From positions 1 to 64,000 of the forward strand of contig MU270075.1 of assembly GCA_021432635.1 (NCBI GenBank): DNA of 64,000 bases, written 5' to 3'. Both the position numbers and the translations under genes were made by a program. The notes under the pieces are model-generated. The model worked only from the letters and a program-made list of their open reading frames with translations, was not told the origin of the DNA and did not search any database. Below are positions 21,251-31,800 of this stretch, one piece after another. How positions within the stretch are numbered: the stretch's first letter is position 1; each line of letters begins with the position of its first letter. The stretch comes from Thozetella sp. PMI_491 (lineage: Eukaryota > Ascomycota > Sordariomycetes > Chaetosphaeriales > Chaetosphaeriaceae).

Positions 21251-23520
21251 TCACTGGTCATGGCCGATCGTGCCCATAGCAAAAAGCGATTCGTGGAGAG
21301 AGACGGAAGAATCTAGCTCGAAGTGGACCATGCCCAGCTCAGGTGGAGTGTGAAACAACGCAAGGGGCTCAACCTGTTCTTGGGTATAGGTGAGGGGCTC
21401 TGAAATATCTAGGCCGATCTGGGCAGTGGCAAGGACTTCAGATTGAGGTGTGGTTTGGCCATTGGCAGAACATGCGGTCGGATCGTGTGCTCTTGGACCC
21501 CTATACGGTTGACATGGGGCGGCAAGCGAGGCGGGGAACGCAGTCCTGTCACCGCTTGGTGTCTCAGATGACTTTGCTGGGAGAAGAAGACTACTTGTTC
21601 CGTCGGATATGCCCATTTGTCCGACAAAACTATGCCTCGATAGTATATGGTGATTAGCTCCTGGGGGCTGAGTTGTCGACGATGCCGCTGTATCCTGTCG
21701 TGCCAGGTGCCCAGTTGGTGTAGGTGGTCGGGAAATACCTCGTTCAATAAGTGCTTCTGTGTCTCTCTGCTACACGAAAAATGTCAGACTAAGGTGCTCG
21801 TGGCCAGTCAAGAGGTACTCGATAACAGGGTGCTTACAATGTGCTCGAGAGCATTGCTGCCAATGCACATGGTCTTCAGGAAGTCTAAACAGCAAGCAGT
21901 TTGTTCCAGAAATTCATCAATAGAAACGACTTCTGGTATCACGCGCCACAGGTGCGAAAGAATTCTCGCGGCCTGGTATGCGGAAACGCCTATGTCCACA
22001 TCCATTACTGGGACGTCTAGCTTCAGTGAAAGCATGTTTATAAAGAGCTCTATCATTTTCCTAGAGCTCTCCAGGCAGCGGTCCTGGCAGTGTGCAATAA
22101 ATCGCGGGTCGAGGGCCTTGAGCACATCCGACGGAAGGGCTTCCTTGAACCCGTCGATGGCGAGGCGGTAGAGGATGCAGTGCGTGCCTAACCACATCAC
22201 ATGGATCATGGCGAACGCCGGGAGCGATGTAGAGTAGGCGTGCAAGCGAATGTTGGTTTCGGAGAGTTGGAAGGGCGAAGGGAGACTGCTTAAGTAGGAG
22301 TCTAGTTCCGCTTGGAAAGAATGTATTTCCTGTTCAAGATGTGAAACTTCCGAGGCTGCCGCTTTCTTGCTGAATTGCAGCACCCGATGCCGAAGCCACA
22401 TGACTCGGATGGTCAGGGCGAGGGAACCTAGGTCATGGTTGCGTAATTCGGAGGTTTCTACCTGCAGCCTGGCGACAGTCTGGGGGAGGTCGAGCTTAAA
22501 GTTGCGGTCGTGACAAGGGAGCCGGATGTGCATGATCTCGGCAGGACACAGGGTGAAATCTCGATAGCCCGCAGCCAGCGTCGTGTCTATCATGAAGAGC
22601 GACCACATTGTCCTCCTGCAGCCTTCCTGAGCGAGGAATGGCATGTTGGGATCCTCGTAGTTCAGCCGGAGGGCTAGGGCAAAGCGGACAGCGATCGCGG
22701 TGAGCATAAAGACGCTGGAGAAGCGGCGGCAAGCTATGCGGTGCTTGATGATGAAGATGAGAGCTTGGACCCTTGGAATGCTGGGAACCTCCCTGTCTGC
22801 CACGACTATGGACTCAGCTGCGTCGATATAGCCAGCGCCGAGCTGCTTCGTCTCGGGTCCGAGGTCGAGAAAGGAGGTGGCAATTCCCGCAATCGCTAGG
22901 GTCAATGCGTCGTCGAGGATACCGGCGCGATATCTCTCCATCACCGACGCCTGTTGTAGCACTGCGAAGACCGGTAGGTAGTGTAAATGCCGAAAGAACT
23001 GGGCCAACGCTCGCTGCATTAGCGGTTCCGGCGGCATCATGCTCCGGTTAATGGCGGGGTCGGGGTTCGGGCAGGCCGGCGAGGTGCAGCCTCGTGGCTC
23101 ATCGATAGAGGAGCTCTCCATCTCCAAGGGTGGATATTCCGTCGCCGTGCTCGCCGCAGCCACGATGTCGGATTGATTCGACTCGCCGCTGGGGGAGAGG
23201 GGTTGATTGGTGGACTGGGGACGTCCTGCCGGCACGTAGACGCACTCGACATCTAGCTTCTGGCATCTCTGGCACGATGGCGAGTCGCCACTGCAGCGAG
23301 CTTTCCGGCGATAGCAGCGCAGGCATGCGCGTTTACCACGGCGACGTGCAACAGGCTGTCCCGCAATTGCCGGGTCCCGAAACGAACAGGCATCCCCGAG
23401 GCGCCTACAGTTGGCGCAGCCGCTGCTCTGTTGACCGTCGCAGCGGACTTTCCGAGCCCTACACTGAGCGCAGATATTCGGCGACCTCCTCGATGCGGTG
23501 GACGTAGTCGGCAGCTCCAT
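21251..23520 (-). CDS. Transcription factor with two tandem Zn2Cys6 clusters
   Basis: The two exons are 23520-21838 and 21769-21251, with a 68 nt intron (GTAAGC donor, CTGAC branch point, GTGTAG acceptor), giving 733 residues. Two complete binuclear zinc clusters sit back to back at the N-terminus: Cys 17-20-27-35-38-45 and Cys 66-69-76-83-86-93, each followed by basic residues. Single clusters are the rule in fungi; doubled ones are less common. Residues of about 200-480 resemble the fungal-specific middle homology region (IACRRFSSVFMLTAIAVR, EGCRRTMWSLFMIDTTLAAGY). The start is the first in-frame ATG. It is encoded next to a sugar-type transporter and a sulfatase, and is the natural candidate regulator of that island. 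Confidence 0.92.
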
Positions 23521-23975
23521 AGCAAGGTGTGGAAGGTATGGGATCTCCCTGACGAGAGTCGAAATAGCCCGGGGCTGTCGCGCTCCTGCGGTGAAGAGCC
23601 AAACAGGCGCCACGGGAGGCTAAAAAAAATTGGGGAGAGAGGGCTTCATTGGCGGTCATGTTATAGGAGGAGCGCGGGGTCTGCGGGGCGTTTTACGGGG
23701 AATTGGAGACGATCCAGCTCGCTGGGCCGGCAACCACGGTCCCCTGTATCTCCAGGTCCTCCACCTGCGGATTCACGAGCAATTGCCGGCGGGCGGCGTC
23801 TGCCTTCTCCTAAATTCAAATCAACATGTATGCATTATACTACTAGTTACTAATAGTCACTGCTAGTCACATGATGCAAGAAACTAGCCCTGGGATTGCT
23901 GATCTAGTGTCTCTACTACATAGGTAGGCATCCGTCATGCCACGATTGCCAGCCCCTGGAGCGACCTGTGTAGAT
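23521..23975. other. Intergenic between regulator and transporter
   Basis: Holds the 5' side of the regulator gene and the 3' side of the transporter gene. A few short repeats of CTAGT/TAGTCAC occur near 23840-23870. No gene is seen. Confidence 0.4.
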
Positions 23976-25917
23976 CTACGGCAGGCTCGTCTCCTTCTCC
24001 GTCACCGTCGGGACACCGTCGCAGCCCCCCAACTTTCCTTCCTCGTCCTTAGGTACACCAGGCTTCTCCGACGCAACCATGTCCAACTCTGTGTTCTGGA
24101 ATTTGCGGATCGGTACGCCAGACTCAAACAGTCGATCGATCTCTTCAAGCGTGCGCCCAGACACGTTAGGGATGAAGAAATACGCGAAGACGACTGAGAC
24201 GGCCGAGATGGAACCGAATATGAAGCCGACTTTGCTGCCAAGGTTGGCATACGGAGCGTTGAGAAGATACGGGAGCGAAAAGGTGACCGCAAATCTGCCA
24301 AAGGGTCATGTCAGCCATCTCGTCTGGTGCACATCGTGACGATCGGAAATGAAACCCATCCTGGGAGCTTACTGGACAGATATGTTGAGCACAGAAGCGG
24401 TCCGGTAGGTCATGTCACGCATTCTGGTGCTCGGGATCTCTGCGCTAATGATATGTGCGGTCGGCGCCCAGCCGATGGAGTATCCGAATGTGAAGACGAC
24501 CATCATCGCCACGATGCCGGCTTTTATGTCGCTTGTTTGGTTCGCTGCAGTCCCAAGGCCACCCATGGTTATCGTAGCCGCTGCTTGAACACACGCACCA
24601 AAAAGCACCTGGTACCTAGTAGAGTTTCTTAGCCAGCCTGCACGCGGGCAGGGCGGATCTCGAGGTTTGGCTTACCTTCGGCCTAGCCTGTCTGTGAGGA
24701 CCTGGGCCGCGATGGCCGTGCAAGTGTTGACGACCGCCAACATGATAGTCACCGTAAATGGGTTGATGGTGCCCAGAGACGCTGCAAAGAGCGCCCCGTA
24801 GGTGGACGTGAAATTTTGGCCAGTTGCTTGGAGGAAAAAGTTGGCCCCAACCACGACCATCGTTCGTCTGATCACCGTGGGGTGGAAAATCTCGAAGAAG
24901 GAGCCCTTCTCGTGCTCGTGTTCGATCCCCAGCACAATCGCTCTCAGCTCGGCCTCGATCTGCTCCTCCGTGAACTTTCCCAGCCGTAAGAGGCGAAGGT
25001 TCTCGCGGGCTTCCTCTTGCCTGTCTTGCAGCACGAGCCATCGGGGAGACTATTGAAATGCGATTAAGATCAGTATACACGGGAGCAGACTGAATGACGT
25101 TGCGGGTCAATCGTTGGGGAACATACCTCAGGTACAAACCAAATGGCTGCAGCTACGAATGACGGCACGATGTAGAACAAGCCCCAAGGGATTAGAAACT
25201 GGTTGTTTCCTGACAAAGATTGCGTCCCCCGGCAGATGCAGTTGATAACTAATCCGCCAAACTGAGAGACTATCAGCATCGTGACCCAAAAAGGAGCGAG
25301 ACACTAGACAACTCACAAACAGACTTGTCTGATAAGTGCCGACGATGAAACCTCGCGCTTGCTGGGGAGTGATCTCAGACTGGAAGACCGGAACCACAGA
25401 GAGTTCCATGCCGATATAGATGTCTTTGGCAAGTTAGCCCTTCTAACAGGCATGGATTCTCGTTGAGGAAACCTACAGTTAAGAACGCGTCCGGCTAAAA
25501 TCTGATTTCGAGTTTTGGAAGTAATTACAATAGTCGCGCAGACCAGCGCCAATATGCTCATGGAGAACATACACATTCGTCGCCCATAGCGCCGGCTGAC
25601 GTAGCTACCGAGAATGACTCCTAGACGGATCTTAGCACACGAGTCTGCGTGGTTCCCACGTTAGGGCTCCTACCGAATGCCTGGCCGAGGTATGTGAACG
25701 AGTTGAACATGGACACCCAGACCGTGTCGAGAGCGTACGTCTTCGTCTTCTCGTTGTAGTTTCCGAACTGGGCCGCGAAGGCTGGCATGGCCTGGGTCGA
25801 AGAGAACCCTTGCTGGTCGAATCCGAAGTTGAATTGAGAGATGGCAATGAGCAGTACCGTAAGGGTGAGCTTCGTGTTGAAGCTCTCCCGGAGAGCTAGC
25901 TTCCCAAGACCCAACAT
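23976..25917 (-). CDS. MFS sugar-porter family transporter
   Basis: The seven exons are 25917-25674, 25620-25477, 25423-25317, 25261-25127, 25049-24676, 24615-24373 and 24294-23976. All six introns (53-78 nt) keep phase and the product is 521 residues, typical for the family. Sugar-porter signatures are present: RRYGRR after helix 2, PESPRWL before the central loop (restored by splicing between exons 4 and 5), DRLGRR in the second half and NVSGRTLEEID after helix 12. These resemble fungal alpha-glucoside/maltose-type permeases. It shares an ~880 bp divergent promoter region with the sulfatase gene, which suggests uptake of the substrate or product of that enzyme. Confidence 0.93.
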
Positions 25918-26528
25918 CTTTGAGCTGGTCGTGCACGCAGTGGGATGGTAGAAAGGTGGGAATAGCCCTCGTTCGTAGTATAGCTGAAGCTTTATGTCTG
26001 ATCCATGGTCAGCAGCCACTGTGCTCGTACCCAGCGTGTATCGGCAAGTCGCGGTGATTCAATACCCGATTCCCTGGCGTGCAGTCCAAATAGGTACCAG
26101 CAGATATTACAAGACTAGCTTTCCGCGGTGGGCGGCAGTCGGGACTCCATGAGCGGTCTCTCGGAGCGGGTCGTTCCCCGCGGCCCCGGATTCTTTGTCC
26201 TCGTCTTGCGCTAGGCAAAGTCCGCCTCCGCTGTGGAGCTGAGAACCGAAGAGAACGAGCAGAGCATACCCCTGATAGTTCGCGTTTCTCTCGACTGTAG
26301 AGACCTCTCCAGGGCCAAACAGTAATACTAGTGCAGCCGCTCTTTGCCGAAATGAATACAGAGCTGCCTCAGTGTCTCGATTGCACAAAGCCGGAATGGC
26401 ACTCCACCCAGCGGGTGTGATTGCGGGGTGACTAGGATAGGGCATGTTTCGCTAGTAAATAATATTCTGGTTGCCCCTGTCTCATGACCTTGGCATCGCC
26501 GCTAGTTCTTGCTTTGACGGGCTCATCA
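25918..26528. other. Divergent promoter region, transporter side
   Basis: No gene is recognised. This is the larger part of the shared upstream region of the leftward transporter and the rightward sulfatase. Confidence 0.5.
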
Positions 26529-26563
26529 CGGCTATCGGACGGCTATCGGAAGTCCGGTAGCCG
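26529..26563. promoter_or_regulatory. Compound CGG element, candidate zinc-cluster binding site
   Basis: Two exact tandem copies of CGGCTATCGGA (26529-26539 and 26540-26550) are followed after 2 bp by an inverted copy with one mismatch, TCCGGTAGCCG (26553-26563). CGG triplets in direct or inverted spacing are the usual half-sites of Zn2Cys6 proteins. The element lies 232 bp before the sulfatase ATG and about 610 bp from the transporter ATG. Control by the neighbouring dual-cluster regulator is inference. Confidence 0.5.
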
Positions 26564-26794
26564 CTGCGCGTTTGCCCCGACCTCGGCCTAGCCTCTTTTA
26601 TCCCTGCCGAGCTTGTAAGGTAGATATTCTCTTACCCGGTCAAAAGAAGGGGGGAAGAGACAAAATGAGCCCTCGCAGGTATTGTCACAGAGACGTGCTG
26701 AGCCAGCTGTATTCGTCCACCGTCAAACGGCAGATTGGAATCCTAGCCACCGCAACACCAGAGTGTCATTAACTTCTGGAGGCTATACCCAACA

Positions 26795-28276
26795 ATGGCG
26801 CGTGTCAGAAACATATTGGTCATGATTGCAGATGACCTGGGAAGGGACCAGATGGGCTGCTATGGCTGCAAACTGAATGCAACTCCAAACCTAGACGCTC
26901 TCGCATCGTCTGGGACCAAGTTCGATATGGCCTTCACCAGCACCGCATCATGCAGCGGAAGCCGAACCGTGGTTTATACAGGCCTGCATACGCATGAGAG
27001 CGGAAGTTACGGCTTGACCCACGGTAGAAACGGATTTCAGACGTTCCAGAACGTCGAGACAGCACCTTATGTCTTCAACCAGCTTGGCTACAAAACCGGT
27101 ATAATAGGAAAAGTTCATGTTGGCCCCGCCAGCTTGTATCCCTGGCAAGTCCTGGAGGAGAGCGAGACAAGAAACGTTGCCCTCATAGCCGACCGAGCAG
27201 AATCATTTTTCCGCGAATCCAAGGATGAAGGAAACCCTTTTTTCTTAACTATCGGTTTCGTCGATCCACACAGGCAACTAGGTCGGCGTAGTGGGTTCGG
27301 CAATGTCGACGGAAACTACGACGAGAGATTGAAAGACAGGGTGTACCAGCCGGACGAGGTCTCTATTCCTTCTTTTTTGAGCGACATACCCGAGGTTCGT
27401 GAAGAATTCGCCGAATATTACCGCTCGATCAACCGAATGGACCAGGGAGTCGGTCTCATCCTTGCCGCTCTCGATCGTGCTGGGTTTACAGAGAACACTT
27501 TGGTTTTGTTTTTAAGTGACAACGGCCCCCCCTTTGTGAACTCAAAGACGACTCTCTTCGAGGCCGGCGTCAGGTTACCGTTCTTGATGCGAGCCCCAGG
27601 AGTGGCGCCCCCTGGCATCGTCAGCCCTAACCTTGTCTCATATATTGATATCCTCCCGACCCTTCTGGATTGGGCCGGCAGCACCTCCTACCCCTCTGCG
27701 GAGGGAAAGGTCCCTCGACGAGGAAGATCGGTCCTACCAATCCTTGGCAATAATACGGAGGAGAAAGACTGGAGCAGTCTCTTCGGGTCACATACCTTCC
27801 ACGAGATCACCAACTATTGGCCGACAAGGTACATGCGCAACCGTAAATATAAGTACCATCGCAATGTGTGCTGGAAGCTTGACTTCCCACTAGCAATGGA
27901 TCTTTATGCATCGGTCTCGTTTGAGGGAATGAGAAATTCGGCTACTGACTCCACGCCGGCGATGATCGGCCCGCGCAAGCTGAGAGATTACATCTGCCGT
28001 CCTCCTGAGGAGCTCTACGACCTAGAAAGCGACCCTCATGAAATCCGGAATCTGGCGATAGATCCTAGTCACCATGCGACACTGAAGGGAATGAGAGAGG
28101 CTCTCGAAGCATGGCAGAAAGAGACAAGCGATCTGTGGCTATGGCGAGACGGTGTGGCTTTGATACGATACATTTCCTCGGACTACGCACGAGAGGGTTT
28201 GAAAATACCAGATCAGTTTGATTTTGACGCAGACAAGCCAGAGACGACTGGCTTGCCTACCGTCCCTCTTCTCTAG
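26795..28276 (+). CDS. Sulfatase, N-sulfoglucosamine sulfohydrolase (sulfamidase)-like
   Basis: A single exon encodes 493 residues. The N-terminal metal site is IADDLGRDQMG. The formylglycine motif is C53-S-G-S-R57 within TSTASCSGSR, and further active-site blocks are GIIGKVHVGP, VDPHR and LSDNG (near 242). The order and wording of these blocks follow the heparan N-sulfatase (SGSH) branch more closely than aryl or choline sulfatases, for example FGSHTFHE(I)T and ELYDLESDPHE(I)RNLA. No signal peptide is visible, so it may act inside the cell after uptake by the adjacent transporter. The glycine in CSGSR replaces the proline or alanine usual in the motif. The true substrate is unknown, since fungi are not known to make heparan sulfate. 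Confidence 0.88.
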   Translation: MARVRNILVMIADDLGRDQMGCYGCKLNATPNLDALASSGTKFDMAFTSTASCSGSRTVVYTGLHTHESGSYGLTHGRNGFQTFQNVETAPYVFNQLGYKTGIIGKVHVGPASLYPWQVLEESETRNVALIADRAESFFRESKDEGNPFFLTIGFVDPHRQLGRRSGFGNVDGNYDERLKDRVYQPDEVSIPSFLSDIPEVREEFAEYYRSINRMDQGVGLILAALDRAGFTENTLVLFLSDNGPPFVNSKTTLFEAGVRLPFLMRAPGVAPPGIVSPNLVSYIDILPTLLDWAGSTSYPSAEGKVPRRGRSVLPILGNNTEEKDWSSLFGSHTFHEITNYWPTRYMRNRKYKYHRNVCWKLDFPLAMDLYASVSFEGMRNSATDSTPAMIGPRKLRDYICRPPEELYDLESDPHEIRNLAIDPSHHATLKGMREALEAWQKETSDLWLWRDGVALIRYISSDYAREGLKIPDQFDFDADKPETTGLPTVPLL

Positions 28277-28540
28277 TTCATACTACATTCATATCATCTT
28301 AGAGCGAGTACATTAGATATTTGTAATGTAAACGAGCGAAAGTGACAAGAAATAGAATAGTTGTTAATCCTTATATGAAGGAACTTAGCCATGTGCTTTC
28401 ATTATGCGTCACATAAATTAGCAAGGGACTTGTGAACTGGGGGTTATAACTTATCTACACTCTTACGCTGCATAAATAATATCCAACAACTTTGTCCAGC
28501 CTTTATTATAATAATCAATAGGCTAAGTCACTTTACCTCA
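28277..28540. other. AT-rich 3' flank of the sulfatase gene
   Basis: An AT-rich stretch without coding potential that ends where repeat copy B begins. Confidence 0.4.
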
Positions 28541-28770
28541 TCTCCCCAGGGGCGTAATAACGAGGCTATAAGAGGGGAAAGGTTGTGTGGAAGTGGAGCC
28601 GTTGCAAAATATCGTTCGATCCAGCTTGTGGGCGACCCGTCGCCCGTAGGTGTTCTAGGACGAAATATCGCTTGGGCTAAGGGCAGAGCCGAAGTCCTCC
28701 ATTTGATTAGCTATTCCCTCAGATATTCTTCCAATTTGCTAACCCCGTGTAGTAGCTTCATGACACTGGT
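28541..28770 (+). repeat. Dispersed repeat, copy B
   Basis: This is the direct-orientation partner of copy A (20415-20640), with matching blocks starting at TCTCCCCA and running through AAATATCG, the GGGCGACCCGTCGCCCGT segment and GAAATATCGCT. The two copies lie 8.1 kb apart and enclose the regulator, transporter and sulfatase genes. Confidence 0.7.
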
Positions 28771-28858
28771 TAAGTAGGTTCCTAGGTTGGTAAAGCCCGT
28801 TCAACGGATTCCCGCCACATGTCTCATATCATGTTAAGTCGAAAGTTATAGTAAGAGG

Positions 28859-31800
28859 CTACCTGTAATCCTCGGTCGAATACTCCTCCGAATTATCGTA
28901 TGTTATATCCCGCAACAAGCCATCCAGATCCGTCATGGTGGCAGACGATTCGTGAACATTCCAGAATTCAAAGCCAAAAATCTCTGCATCATCTAAGACG
29001 GTAGGTAGACTCGGAAGTTCGCCTGTGTGAGGCTGCGGGGCCACGCTGACAGGCGCCAAATTCTGGAAACTGGGACCAGCAGCTCTACTACCACACGCCA
29101 TATTTTGCGTAGCTAGGTAGCTATTTTGGGATGTTCTTGGCTCGTCAACGCCGATTTGAAGAGTCGGGGCTAAGTCACCCGATCGTGAACCAACAGAGGA
29201 GTCATGAGATCCAACAATCACGCCACTGTCCGAATTAGAACCGGCAGCGGTTCCGTTCCGTATCGAGGTAGGATGCTGGCAAGATAGACCGCTATTTTGC
29301 TTCAACGCAGAGGTGTTAGGACATTCCAGGCGATAGTGCTGAAAAACTGCCTCGAGCCCCCTGAGCAGAACTGCGTCGAGCTGGGCTTGGGAGATCCCAG
29401 GTCTGAGCAGGCGTCCATCCACCCGAAGCTCCTCCCGCATTAAACATGGTCCCCTTCGCTGTGCAAATTCCAGGATGGACCAAAAGTTCTCAGTTTTCTC
29501 GGTATCCAAGTAGACTGAGAGGGGGGCCGGCTGGCCTGGAAACAAGATAGTCCAAATTCCGTGCCACTGGTGTTCCACCGACCCTTTCGATTTACGTGAG
29601 AGCTGTCTGCTCTGTGCATGGGAGATACCATCCAGTTTAGCCAATGGTGCTCGGCTGCATGACGCCTCCAATGCGTGCCCATCATACACCTGCTCGTCAG
29701 GAAATACCGTGAAGCAGAGTTGACAATAGTAATTTGGAGTGTGTCTCCTAGTTAAATGCTGTTTTAGGTAGCTGATGGAGGAGAGCTTCTTAAAGAAGCA
29801 GTCCCAGTGGCTATCCGAGTCAAACTTCCAGAAGGGACATGCAAGGAGTCTGGGTCTCTCTTGGGGCTTTAATTCCTGCTTTCTCATCCGTTTGGGCGGG
29901 CGTGGGTCTCCATCCTCGTCACGGGGGAAATAGCTATCAGTTCTCGAGTGTTTCAATCCAGTGTTGCAATATAATGAGCCGGACGCCTCTGTATAGCTTC
30001 TCGTGCTGTTAGTGGCTTGCCCTTTGGTAGGATTGCTTGTATTGTCCTGTTCGTTTGTGTCGACTTGAAACTCTGCGAGCAAACGCCTCAGAATTCTTTG
30101 GAAAAATTGAAAGCCATCGCGATTTATATCTGCCAAACCACTATCCACAGAACTACTCGAGAGCGAGAGTATTCTAATGCTTGACGAACTCTCCGAGTTC
30201 GATGGAGAGTTAACTGCATCGAGATTCGTATCTATCCAAGCGTAAGTGACAGTCTGTCAGAAAGATGGATTAGCGACGATACTCACTCTCTTTGAGCTCT
30301 GAAGGGGCCCATGAAGCTGCGCAAATAATGTGGCGACCAGTATCGAAGCCAGGAATATCACTCCACCTTGGGCTTGAGCAAATATCTGTGGCCCCGAGAC
30401 CGGAGTAGAAACGCCGGAACCATCCATGCAGCGGCTCTCGCCAGTAGAACACGGAGTTCGCGTGGTGAGTTAATTGGAGACTAAATCTTGACCCGAGAAT
30501 GCGAATAGAGCCTCCAGTAGTGCTGAAATCCTGCATTGCCGCCACCTTAACAAGAATGTCAAAGGGTATTTCCAGCCCTTGGCAGCCGTCTGGCTGGGGA
30601 ACCAGAGGAAACCCTCGGGCAACAGTCGTGGGCATCGGACTGCCCAGAAGCTTTTGCCAAAAGGCTCCATGTGTTGAAAGGGGGTTGATTTCTTCGGTCT
30701 GTGTGTTGACATTGAAGGCGGACCAGCTTTTGGGCTCTGCATGGAACAATGCAGTAGGGGAGTTGTGTGGTGGCGCGATCTCTTCTAAATTCAAATCGGA
30801 CGTATCTTCGACAGTGGGCGTACTGTATACTGCTATGCCGGTGGTAAAAGAAGCAAAAGAGGTAACCAGCCAGGAGAGTTGCTCGCCACATTCCGCGATG
30901 GAATATGCCTGCCCCGTAACTACACAGAGTATCGAGGTCCCATGGCGTCGCATAGACACGCAGGTTTTATCGTGAAAGGCCCCTAAAAAACGGTCAGGAG
31001 GTTGTAACTGTAACAGATTGACGGACAAGGATTGATAGCTTCCATACTTCCGTGCCAATGAGCATCGCCACTTGCAATCGTTTCTTCTAGCACACATAGC
31101 ATCTGAGTGCTTGAGGATGGCCAGGTCTGTTCCATGTATCTTCGGATAGTAGTTACTTGGGCCGAGTTTCCAGAGGATGTTAGAGTTACGACGTTCGATA
31201 TGCAGCGTTCGTGTCCAAAAAAGAGATATTCATGAACGGACCCCAGTGTCATCTGAGGAAATCGAAATAAAACGGACTTGGATGGGGGCGTGTGTTGTTT
31301 GCTGATCACTTTGGGTTGAATCTTGGAAAGGATTCGCCGGCGGATACTGTTAACCATGATTTGCGAAGCTGCTCTATCCTGGCCAAGGTAAATTTCTGAG
31401 CGGAGGCGTGTGATGAACCATTGGTATGCAGTGCTATCAAGGATAACCTGGTTGTAAATGGAAAGCTGCTGTTGTGACGTACTTTCCGCTTCGTCTAAAA
31501 CGCCTTCGAAAATATCACTTTCGACCGTACCCGGCACAGGCTTGGAGCCGCACGTATCCCACAAGTTCATCTTTTCGATAAGAGACATGCCATCTTGCTC
31601 TCTTTTGTGATTTTCTACCTCTTCATCATCGTCTTCGGGAAGAAAAAACTTTCCAAGGCGGGCGGCAAGTTCCCTTTACGCAACTATCAGCGTCTTCGCT
31701 CGCTGAAAGAATCCAGCTGCAGATAGAAACTTACCCGTGACGTTTATGAATAAAACACATAATGTCTCTGTTAAATCGGAGCGACTCGTCATTTCCAATT

